This document shows positions 1-5,858 of a stretch of 10,582 nt of DNA, piece after piece (the stretch's first letter is position 1; every line of letters begins with the position of its first letter). The translations under genes and the position numbers were made by a program. The DNA comes from Thermodesulfovibrionales bacterium (GTDB lineage: Bacteria > Nitrospirota > Thermodesulfovibrionia > Thermodesulfovibrionales > SM23-35). Below the pieces are notes generated by a model, which was not told the origin of the DNA, did not search any database, and saw nothing but the letters and a program-made list of their open reading frames with translations. The stretch covers positions 1 to 10,582 of the forward strand of contig JAKLQR010000203.1 in the NCBI GenBank assembly GCA_022013235.1, given 5' to 3'.

Positions 1-1
1 C

Positions 2-82
2 TTGAATGCCATGCGAGAAACACGTGTTGATTTAAAAGGAAAATTTAAGGATATCAAGGGGTTAATTGCTACTGACTGTCAC
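2..82 (+). CDS. Possible C-terminal end of a site-specific integrase (partial)
   Basis: An open frame enters from the left edge and ends at TGA 80-82, giving about 26 residues that begin LNAMRETRVDLKGKF and end IATDCH. This resembles the tail that follows the catalytic tyrosine in many tyrosine recombinases (a 'HL..ALNAMRE'-like helix), but the catalytic box itself is outside the window. The idea is supported mainly by context: a tRNA-Thr 3' fragment at 2006-2050 looks like the far attachment site of a tRNA-targeted element. The fragment could equally be the end of any other basic protein or a non-coding stretch. The frame stops inside a short tandem repeat (71-100). Confidence 0.35.
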
Positions 83-127
83 TGACTATCACTGAGTATC
101 ACAAATTTAGTCCCTAAATTAGTCCCC
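71..127. repeat. Short imperfect tandem repeats after the partial left-edge gene
   Basis: Three 10-bp units in a row (actgactgtc, actgactatc, actgagtatc; 71-100) differ by one or two bases. They are followed by a second pair of about 12-bp direct repeats sharing AATT(T)AGTCCC (103-114 and 115-127). Clusters of short direct repeats beside an integrase gene can be recombinase arm-type or excisionase sites; that role is inference here. Confidence 0.6.
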
Positions 128-571
128 AAAACTGATCCGAGGCTGACCATGATAAAGAAGTTTATAACCTAAGTCTTCTCTTGAATTTCAAATATTATGT
201 TCATTCGAAGTAAATAATTTATTAAAGGAAATAGTTCATATTGAAAATTTCTATTTATTGTATCGCAGCAATATCGAAATTCTGTCAGTTGGACTCCTTC
301 GTCGAATTTGCACTTGAAATGATCGGCGGGGCAGGAACCCTCTGACAGAAGATACAATCTACTCCTCACAGCACCAGTCTAAATAGAGTTGCGTATAACA
401 ACTCTTTATGCGAAAGCGAAAAAAATGGAATTGTACTTCAAAAAACAGATAGTTTTCAAAACACTTAACTACAGCAAAAATTCTCAGTTATACAAAAATT
501 AGGAGTCAACTGGTACTGTTTAATCGGTGTAGTTCTATGTATAGAAGGAAAAATCCCGCTTAAAAATCGCC
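128..571. other. AT-rich gene-poor stretch
   Basis: No convincing gene is visible. A 66-codon GTG-started frame on the minus strand (169-369) lacks a ribosome binding site and a recognisable domain. The stretch holds a perfect 7-bp inverted repeat, AGAGTTG-N7-CAACTCT (385-405). The base composition is clearly more AT-rich than the genes to the right, in keeping with acquired DNA. Confidence 0.5.
385..405. repeat. Perfect inverted repeat AGAGTTG-N7-CAACTCT
   Basis: The arms are 385-391 and 399-405 with a 7-nt centre (cgtataa). It is not followed by a T run on either strand, so a terminator is unlikely; an operator-like site is possible. The core GAGTTG-N7-CAACTC recurs at 3405-3423. Confidence 0.5.
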
Positions 572-600
572 TTGCAATTATCTATCAATAACAATATAAT
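572..600 (+). promoter_or_regulatory. Sigma70-type promoter for the DUF4143 ATPase
   Basis: TTGCAA (572-577) and TATAAT (595-600) are separated by exactly 17 bp. The predicted start of transcription is near 607, leaving a leader of about 30 nt before the ATG at 638 with a GGAGAG ribosome binding site at 629-634. Confidence 0.7.
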
Positions 601-637
601 GTAATTGGAATAAAATATCAGTGGCATTGGAGAGTAA

Positions 638-1909
638 ATGGAAATAGAGAGATTTAACCCGTGGTGGAAGACAGGAAAGGTATCCCCGGATATTACCGGA
701 AGAAAAAGAAAAATATTTAATGAGATCGTCAGGTATATAGACAAACGTCAGATCGTGCTGTTCACAGGGTTAAGAAGGGTTGGAAAGACAACCCTCATGT
801 ATCAGATTATAGAAGCGCTTATTGAAAAGAACACGAACCCCTACAATATATTGTATTTCTCGTTCGATGAGATGAGGTATGACCTTGAAGATATCATCAA
901 ACAATATGAAGCAGATGTACTCCAAGACGATATCTCGAAAAAGAAGGTATATATATTCCTCGACGAGATACAAAAACTCAATGGATGGCCATCAAAGGTT
1001 AAACTCCTCTACGATGCAAATCCAAAATTGAAGATCTTTCTGACAGGCTCGGCACAGATAACTATGTGGCAGGGCACAAGGGAAAGCCTGGCGGGAAGGT
1101 TCTTTGATTTTATGATCAAACCTTTGGATTTTGAGGAGTACCTTGTTTTTAAAGAAGTATCGATAGACAAGCACAGGGAGAAGATCTTCGAAAAGGATAT
1201 GAAGAAGCATATGGCTGTATTTCTAAAGACCGGCGGGTTTATTGAGGCCCTTGATATGAATGAGCCTGTGCTCAGAAAGTATCTGAAAGAAAGCCTTCTT
1301 GAGAGGGTTATATTTGTGGATATACCACAGACATTTAAGCTCGATCTGCCCGAACTGCTCATGAAATTGCTTGCTATTACTGCTTCACGGCCCGGTTTTT
1401 ATCTTGATTACAAGAACCTGAGCAATGACCTTAAGGTTGACCAGCGGACGATTGCGAATTACATCTCATACCTGGAATATGCCCTTTTCCTGCAGAAGCT
1501 TTACAATTACTCCCGGAATCTCCTTACCAGTGAGAAGAAGGTAAAAAGGCTCTATTCCTCCAACACGGCGTTTACTCTGGCACTGAACCCCCAGGCCGAA
1601 CTGCCGGCAGTCATGGAGCAATATTTCGTAAACAGCCTTAATGCGAAGTTCTTTCTAAAGACTCCCCAGAAAGAGGAGATCGATATCATTTATACCGGTG
1701 AAAAGACTCTGCTGCCTATAGAAATTAAAATCAAAGCAAAAATAGATAGAGACGACATTAAAACTCTTTTCAAATTCCTCGAAAGAAATAAGCTTGATAA
1801 AGCTCTGCTTATAACCCTTGATACTGAAACGAAATTCAAGAACGATAGCCTTTTAGTTGAGGCAGTCCCCTACTGGAAATATTGGAGCATCAGAGAAAGG
1901 ATTAATTGA
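638..1909 (+). CDS. AAA+ ATPase of the AAA_14/DUF4143 type
   Basis: A 423-aa protein with the full architecture of this family. The N-terminal P-loop ATPase has Walker A GLRRVGKT (44-51), Walker B KVYIFLDEIQ with D109/E110, and a sensor-like FLTGSA (134-139). A helical and winged-helix-like middle spans about 210-300. The C-terminal DUF4143 region carries a PD-(D/E)xK-like core: E347-x-D349, then E362-x-K364. The family is very widespread, often in accessory DNA, and its cellular role is not settled; DNA or protein remodelling with nuclease-type chemistry is inference. The ATG has a GGAGAG site 3 bases upstream and its own strong promoter, and no second gene follows, so it is monocistronic. 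It ends about 100 bp before a tRNA-Thr 3' fragment that looks like an attachment site, so it is likely the last cargo gene of an integrated element. Both catalytic centres look intact. Confidence 0.9.
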   Translation: MEIERFNPWWKTGKVSPDITGRKRKIFNEIVRYIDKRQIVLFTGLRRVGKTTLMYQIIEALIEKNTNPYNILYFSFDEMRYDLEDIIKQYEADVLQDDISKKKVYIFLDEIQKLNGWPSKVKLLYDANPKLKIFLTGSAQITMWQGTRESLAGRFFDFMIKPLDFEEYLVFKEVSIDKHREKIFEKDMKKHMAVFLKTGGFIEALDMNEPVLRKYLKESLLERVIFVDIPQTFKLDLPELLMKLLAITASRPGFYLDYKNLSNDLKVDQRTIANYISYLEYALFLQKLYNYSRNLLTSEKKVKRLYSSNTAFTLALNPQAELPAVMEQYFVNSLNAKFFLKTPQKEEIDIIYTGEKTLLPIEIKIKAKIDRDDIKTLFKFLERNKLDKALLITLDTETKFKNDSLLVEAVPYWKYWSIRERIN

Positions 1910-1937
1910 GAAAGTTATGGCACGGGCAAGTTGTCAA

Positions 1938-1951
1938 TGTCCACGTGGACA
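1938..1951. repeat. 14-bp perfect palindrome TGTCCACGTGGACA
   Basis: A perfect dyad between the ATPase stop codon and the putative attachment site. There is no T run, so it is not a terminator. It could be a protein-binding site; no factor can be named. Confidence 0.5.
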
Positions 1952-2005
1952 GCTTCAGGGATTGCAAGATATTGAAATAACTATTATATTTTCTTGGGCT
2001 TCTGC

Positions 2006-2050
2006 TTCGTAATCAGCTGGCCGGGAGTTCGACTCTCCCCACCGGCTCCA
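2006..2050 (+). mobile_element. Attachment-site remnant: 3' fragment of tRNA-Thr(CGU)
   Basis: The 45 bases match the 3' part of a tRNA. They hold the anticodon loop TTCGTAA (anticodon CGT at 2008-2010), the 3' anticodon strand TCAGC, a 5-nt variable loop, a perfect T-arm (GGGAG, loop TTCGACT, CTCCC; 2023-2039), the acceptor strand CACCGGC, U73 and an encoded CCA (2048-2050). The 5' half is absent: no D-arm, no GCCGGTG acceptor strand, and the five bases before the loop (tctgc) cannot pair fully with TCAGC. Tyrosine-recombinase elements that insert at tRNA 3' ends regenerate the gene at one end and leave such a fragment at the other. The intact tRNA-Thr is therefore expected to the left of the window. 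Confidence 0.75.
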
Positions 2051-2216
2051 GTATAAACCAGAGGTTTTCTGCACTGAGCAGTATTGCTTACCGCGTTCCC
2101 GGAACCCGAACATCATGAAAAAATGTTTTCACAACATCTGTATTTTCTCTTTAGATTTTTTGGTTAATATAAATAGAGTCGTCCCAATACGGTACAATGA
2201 AAGAGAAAGGAACTCG

Positions 2217-2894
2217 ATGAGAGCAGAGGGAAACAAAAAATTACTGCGGCAAAGGTTTATTCTTGCCCTGCTCCTGTTCGTTGTACTGGTCCCGGGGAAC
2301 GTACTTGCGGGAGATACCTTGCAGCAGATAGAAAAGGAACTCCGGAACAGAGACTGGCAGGTCCGGCTTGCGGCAGTGGAGAAGCTGGGCGGAAGAAATG
2401 ATGAAACAACGGTTGAACTCCTGATGAAGGTTGTGGGAACGCGGAGTGAGTACTGGCCGGTCCAGATTAAAGCCATACAGCTATTGGGCGAAACAGCGAA
2501 TCCGAAGACACTCCCGCTCCTGCTCTCGATCTTCAACGACACATTCCGGAACTGGGAATGTCCATCGATAAAATCACAGACCGCGCTTGCGCTTGCAAAC
2601 TTCAAGGGTGAGAAAAAAGTTATCGAGACGCTTGCGAAAGGAATCCACGACCGCGAACTCCTTACGAGGGAAGCGTCCATCCAGGCATTGGGGAAAACCG
2701 GCGACCCGCGCGCGATACCCTATCTGATAGAGATATTGCGTGACGAGAGCGTTGCCGTCAGGCTGGGTGCCGTAGAAGCCCTCGAAACAATCGGTGATCC
2801 GCTTGCAGTCCATCCTCTGCAATATGTTGCAGAACATGACAGCGTTCCTCTTGTGAGGGAGCGTGCAGTGACCGCACTGAAAAATTTTCATTAG
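2217..2894 (+). CDS. Secreted HEAT-repeat (PBS lyase-like) protein
   Basis: A 225-aa protein when started at ATG 2217, which I prefer over an in-frame ATG at 2115. The later start has AGAAAGG 6 bases upstream and is immediately followed by a proper signal peptide: basic RAEGNKKLLRQR, a hydrophobic core of about 15 residues, and a likely cleavage after VLA at residue 31. The mature part is four to five HEAT/PBS-lyase repeats of about 30 residues with recurring 'VR..A..ALG..GDP.A.P.L' signatures, clearest at RDWQVRLAAVEKLGG, LTREASIQALGKTGDPRAIPYL and VAVRLGAVEALETIGDPLAV. These repeats form an alpha solenoid for protein binding; no catalytic residues are seen. The location is periplasm or outside the cell. 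It stands alone just right of the attachment-site remnant, so it is probably chromosomal. The partner is unknown. Confidence 0.85.
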   Translation: MRAEGNKKLLRQRFILALLLFVVLVPGNVLAGDTLQQIEKELRNRDWQVRLAAVEKLGGRNDETTVELLMKVVGTRSEYWPVQIKAIQLLGETANPKTLPLLLSIFNDTFRNWECPSIKSQTALALANFKGEKKVIETLAKGIHDRELLTREASIQALGKTGDPRAIPYLIEILRDESVAVRLGAVEALETIGDPLAVHPLQYVAEHDSVPLVRERAVTALKNFH

Positions 2895-2953
2895 ACCGGG
2901 AAACGCACGTATTAGGCTGCGAGCGGAACCAGGGGGTGTAAATTCGCGGCGGA

Positions 2954-3205
2954 TTATTTCTTCAGTTTCTTTGCCATATATACCCGGAGGGGACATTGGC
3001 AGAAGAAGAGTTCCGCGAAGGGTACCGAGAACTTGCATGTGTTCGCATGATGTTCCAGGCATATGAGGAATGTTTCAAGCCCGATATCTTGTGTTTTGCT
3101 CAGCTGCTGCATGCCGGATTTATAGCAGACAAAGTCCTTCGGGCACTCTAATCCGTTGATGAGTTCCTCGATTGCACTTTTCCAGTCTTCTCCCAATTTC
3201 TGCAC
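2954..3205 (-). CDS. Small conserved-looking Cys-rich protein, function unknown
   Basis: An 83-aa protein with a GTG start at 3205 and a strong GGGAGGG ribosome binding site at 3211-3217. It has six cysteines, C21, C27, C49, C57, C69 and C71, arranged as CPKDFVC, ICLEHHANTC and FFCQCPLRVYMAKKL. It has no signal peptide or membrane segment, so a cytosolic metal-binding or redox-sensitive protein is possible, but I cannot name the family with certainty; the pattern resembles uncharacterised small proteins I associate with Nitrospirota. The gene converges on the HEAT-repeat gene (59 bases between the stops, no clear terminator) and has a good promoter of its own at 3233-3262. That the frame is real is supported by the ribosome site, the promoter and the regular spacing of cysteines. 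Confidence 0.7.
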   Translation of the reverse strand: MQKLGEDWKSAIEELINGLECPKDFVCYKSGMQQLSKTQDIGLETFLICLEHHANTCKFSVPFAELFFCQCPLRVYMAKKLKK

Positions 3206-3232
3206 GTAAACCCTCCCTGAAGGAAGCGCACC

Positions 3233-3262
3233 ACTATACTCCAGGCGAGCGGCGTTTGTAAA
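3233..3262 (-). promoter_or_regulatory. Promoter for the Cys-rich small protein, -35 inside a palindrome
   Basis: Read on the minus strand, TTTACA (3262-3257) and TATAGT (3238-3233) are separated by 18 bp. The -35 lies within the 14-bp palindrome TTTGTA-AA-TACAAA (3255-3268), a possible operator. The predicted transcript starts near 3226, about 20 bases before the GTG. Confidence 0.5.
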
Positions 3263-3503
3263 TACAAAAATGAACCTGCTGTGTATTCTTAGCCTTTTTT
3301 AATAAATAACCCTGTGGCAAGTTGACAGCGCATTATCAAGTTCAAATATAACCGTACAATATAATACCGCGGACGGGGCAGGGCAGTTGAGATGGGTTCA
3401 CGGGGAGTTGTTTCTGCCAACTCGCACCGGGCAGACCACTCTTGATTGTGATACAATGATACATAGTTATTCCCTGGAATGAAATATAACCGGTGGTAGA
3501 ACA
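3263..3503. other. Non-coding stretch upstream of the histidine kinase
   Basis: No gene is seen. It contains a possible plus-strand promoter (TTGACA 3322-3327, with TATAAC 3347-3352 at a long 19-bp spacing) and a separate TATAAT at 3360-3365 without a matching -35. It also holds the inverted repeat GAGTTG-N7-CAACTC (3405-3423) and a GGTGG ribosome site (3492-3496). Confidence 0.45.
3405..3423. repeat. Inverted repeat GAGTTG-N7-CAACTC
   Basis: The arms are 3405-3410 and 3418-3423 with a 7-nt centre (tttctgc). They have the same arms and spacing as the repeat at 386-404. It lies between the candidate promoter and the start of the histidine kinase gene. Confidence 0.45.
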
Positions 3504-4856
3504 TTGCAAGCCTTAGAAGAAATCCTCGAGCGTGTAGAAGCGAAGAAGAGTGATTATGAGCGTTATAATTTCGGCCAGACCGAAAATAACGCAATTATGA
3601 CTTTTTTTGACCTCGCTCAGGAATTCGACGATATCGGGGATTTTTATAATCTCTGCATTACGATTCCGAAGGGATTTTTCGGTCTTGATGCACGGCTCTA
3701 TCTCATAGAGTCGAAATCAAACACCCTGCTGCTTGCTGCAAAAACAGATGATCAGGGGCCTGAATTGAATATGCCTCCTCCTGATACTGTTCAGCCCGGC
3801 GAAAACCCCTCTTATACCAGCGACGGGAGTCTTGTATTGACGATCCGGGGTAAAAAAATCCTTATTGACCAGCTCCCCTTTCAGACCAGGGACAATGTAC
3901 TCGGCCTTCTCGAGATATTTCCGGTGCATGTCCGGGATGCGCATACCGAACTCTTTTTTGAGAAATATGCGAACAGAATAGGCTATAACATGCACAATAA
4001 GTTTCTTGCGGTAAAAAATATCGAACACCTGAAGTTTATCAGAACCCTTGTTGCAGACATCGAACACAATGTAATCGTACCGAATATGATATACAGATTG
4101 TTTTTAAGGCGGCTGAGGGGAAAGATCATGAAAAATGTCGAGATAGAGAACCTGCTCACTGAATTTTTCATGCAGAAAGGGAATGACGCAGCGGAAACAG
4201 AACCCCTCCTCCGGGAATTCAATGAGGTCAACCAGGGGTTGACCGGCGAGCTGGAGAATATTGAAAAACATTATAAGAACATGAGTCTTTTTCTTGAAAC
4301 CCTCCTGCGCCGCAGCCATTTTGAATACGGCAGGCTGACGCTCCGCACAAAGGCATGCAACATGAAGAAGGACCTGGTGCTGCCGCAGCTTGAGAGTTTT
4401 ATGGAAAGATTTCAGAATGCGGGGATAACCATAGATGACCGTTTAAGCGGCATTCCCGATGAAGAAATCGTCAGTGTGGTGGATGTAGGATTGATGGCAC
4501 AGGTGTATGCAAATCTTTTTTCGAATGCACTCAAGTACACACAGGAAATCATCACCACAAACGGTGAAAAGAAGAAATATGTTGCGTATGGCAGGGAGAC
4601 GATCAGGGACTTCTTCGGCACGGGGAAAGACGGCATAAAGTACAATGTCTTCAGCACCGGTCCCCATATCCCGGCTGAAGAACGGGAGAAAATCTTCGAA
4701 GAGGGATACCGGGGCGGGGGCATACACAAGAAGCCGGGGACAGGTCATGGGCTGACTTTTATTAAGAATGCGATCGAAATACACGGAGGAGTAGCAGGGT
4801 GCGAGGCGACACAGTACGGCAACAACTTCTATTTTATTCTGCCCGAAACAAGCTGA
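3504..4856 (+). CDS. Soluble orphan sensor histidine kinase with GAF-like input domain
   Basis: A 450-aa protein with no membrane segment. The start is a TTG at 3504, 7 bases after GGTGG; an in-frame stop at 3480 and no nearer ATG leave this as the best choice. Residues about 35-165 look like a GAF-type sensor. Residues 175-270 form the dimerisation helices, with a candidate phospho-acceptor H188 in DIEHNVIVPNM, which is not the usual HE-x-R-T-P box. The C-terminal HATPase region shows an N box QVYANLFSNALKYT (N337, N341), FSTGPHIPAEEREKIFEEGYRG in place of the classic DxGxG segment, and an intact G box GTGHGL (412-417). Similar 'N/S-TGPHIP' variants exist in other kinases, so ATP binding is plausible. 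No response regulator is adjacent. The signal sensed is unknown. Confidence 0.8.
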   Translation: MQALEEILERVEAKKSDYERYNFGQTENNAIMTFFDLAQEFDDIGDFYNLCITIPKGFFGLDARLYLIESKSNTLLLAAKTDDQGPELNMPPPDTVQPGENPSYTSDGSLVLTIRGKKILIDQLPFQTRDNVLGLLEIFPVHVRDAHTELFFEKYANRIGYNMHNKFLAVKNIEHLKFIRTLVADIEHNVIVPNMIYRLFLRRLRGKIMKNVEIENLLTEFFMQKGNDAAETEPLLREFNEVNQGLTGELENIEKHYKNMSLFLETLLRRSHFEYGRLTLRTKACNMKKDLVLPQLESFMERFQNAGITIDDRLSGIPDEEIVSVVDVGLMAQVYANLFSNALKYTQEIITTNGEKKKYVAYGRETIRDFFGTGKDGIKYNVFSTGPHIPAEEREKIFEEGYRGGGIHKKPGTGHGLTFIKNAIEIHGGVAGCEATQYGNNFYFILPETS

Positions 4857-4898
4857 ACCTGCCTCTTTTTGCCCTCAATTTTAGGCTAAAAATTCCAG

Positions 4899-4926
4899 TT
4901 GACTATTTGCCGAATCCCGGTATAAT
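4899..4926 (+). promoter_or_regulatory. Sigma70-type promoter for the PilZ transcript
   Basis: TTGACT (4899-4904) and TATAAT (4921-4926) are separated by 16 bp. An AT-rich stretch just upstream (4876-4893) may serve as an UP-type element. Transcription should begin near 4933, giving a leader of about 100 nt that contains a 21-codon ORF. Confidence 0.75.
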
Positions 4927-4948
4927 TTACAGAGAACAAGGGGGGATC

Positions 4949-5014
4949 ATGTGCCGGTATTTTTACGCAACTGAACGATTTCTTTGCCCGTGGTTCCTCC
5001 CGGAAACAGCCTGA
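4949..5014 (+). CDS. Possible 21-residue leader ORF upstream of the PilZ gene
   Basis: ATG 4949 to TGA 5014 encodes MCRYFYATERFLCPWF plus five more residues. It has a very strong AAGGGGGG ribosome site (4939-4945) at good spacing and sits about 16 bases after the predicted transcription start. Only 19 bases separate its stop from the next ATG, where AAGGACAAGGG supplies a second ribosome site. The peptide is aromatic-rich with two cysteines and has no signal peptide. It may be a translated leader that tunes PilZ expression, a microprotein, or chance; nothing in the leader resembles a known c-di-GMP riboswitch. Lack of family knowledge keeps confidence low. Confidence 0.4.
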   Translation: MCRYFYATERFLCPWFLPETA

Positions 5015-5033
5015 ACCGAAAAGGACAAGGGAT

Positions 5034-5777
5034 ATGGATCCGAACACAATGAACGATGACAAAGCGGAGAAAAGACGGTATGAGAGAATTGCCGTTGATA
5101 TCCTGGATATCACCGGCAAGATCACCCTTGCCAATACGGTCAAGATACTGAATATCAGTATCGGCGGCGTCCTCCTGAAAGTAGACAGACAACTCCATGT
5201 CGACAGGACCTATGAGCTGAGGCTCGGGGGGAAAGGAAAAGTGCTGGCGGTCTCTTCCAACGTCGTACGGAGTGAACTCAGTGAAAGCATGAGAGATCCT
5301 TCCGGGAATATTATCCCGATCTATTCTGTAGGCATGCAGTTTATCGATACATCCAGCGAAAAGATGCAGGAACTCGCAGAGTTCATAAAAGAATATTACC
5401 TGGATTATCAAAGAGAAGAATTTGAAAAAGCAGAGGATATGACAAGATTAAGCGGGATCAGACTCCATGTGCGGTTTCATATCGATGAGCCGGAAAACGC
5501 GAGTGTGTTCTCTGAAGATACATGCAAAGTGAAGAAAATCAGCCTCGGCGGCATGCTTGTTGAGGGTGGGCATGAGCTTCCCCTTGAAGACCGGCTCCCT
5601 ATGGAGATAACCCTTCCGGGGAAGAAAGTGGTAACCCTTATGGGAAGAATCGCAATGTGCAAGCCTGTTGCCGGAACAGACCCCCGTAAGTATGAAGCAG
5701 GGATAGAATTTATCGATATGCCGGAGGAAGACCGGCAGGCATTGCAAGGCTTTGTGCATTCGCTGGAAAACCGCTAA
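5034..5777 (+). CDS. Tandem PilZ-domain protein, likely c-di-GMP responsive
   Basis: A 247-aa soluble protein with two PilZ domains. The first (about 12-125) has both c-di-GMP binding motifs: RRYER (R14-xxx-R18) and NISIGG (N40-x-S42-xx-G45). The second (about 140-245) keeps RLHVR (R143-xxx-R147) but its second motif reads KISLGG, with Lys168 where Asp or Asn is expected, so it may bind weakly or act structurally. A charged linker, REEFEKAEDMTR, joins them. PilZ proteins bind c-di-GMP and relay it to motility, polysaccharide or other targets by protein contact; the target here is unknown. The ATG at 5034 has AAGGACAAGGG upstream and is preceded by a leader ORF and promoter. The gene follows the histidine kinase but has its own promoter. 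Confidence 0.88.
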   Translation: MDPNTMNDDKAEKRRYERIAVDILDITGKITLANTVKILNISIGGVLLKVDRQLHVDRTYELRLGGKGKVLAVSSNVVRSELSESMRDPSGNIIPIYSVGMQFIDTSSEKMQELAEFIKEYYLDYQREEFEKAEDMTRLSGIRLHVRFHIDEPENASVFSEDTCKVKKISLGGMLVEGGHELPLEDRLPMEITLPGKKVVTLMGRIAMCKPVAGTDPRKYEAGIEFIDMPEEDRQALQGFVHSLENR

Positions 5778-5821
5778 GCAGCAACTATCCCCTGCTCCTG
5801 TAGTACTGATTTTTTGTGTTT

Positions 5822-5850
5822 TTGCCTATTGCACCCCTCCATGGTAAAAT
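5822..5850 (+). promoter_or_regulatory. Promoter of recQ placed for a leaderless transcript
   Basis: TTGCCT (5822-5827) and TAAAAT (5845-5850) are separated by 17 bp. The ATG at 5859 begins 9 bases after the -10 hexamer, so transcription is expected to start at or within about two bases of the start codon. No purine-rich ribosome site lies between them. Confidence 0.6.
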
Positions 5851-5858
5851 AGCTGCCG

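Noticed and set aside
169..369. 66-codon minus-strand frame in the AT-rich left stretch
   Set aside because: It has a GTG start without a ribosome site, no recognisable motif, and could easily be chance in AT-rich DNA.
1991..2050. Complete tRNA-Thr gene
   Set aside because: The 5' half (acceptor strand, D-arm, 5' anticodon strand) is missing, so it is a fragment rather than a working tRNA.
2115..2216. In-frame upstream ATG that would lengthen the HEAT-repeat protein by 34 residues
   Set aside because: It lacks a ribosome site and would bury the signal peptide; ATG 2217 has AGAAAGG at good spacing.
2129..2680. Long minus-strand frame of 183 codons over the HEAT-repeat gene
   Set aside because: It is a shadow of the plus-strand gene: Ser/Arg/Phe-rich, with no ribosome site and no motif.
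4927..5033. c-di-GMP riboswitch in the PilZ leader
   Set aside because: The leader of about 100 nt is occupied by a short ORF and two ribosome sites, and I see no GEMM-type conserved core.
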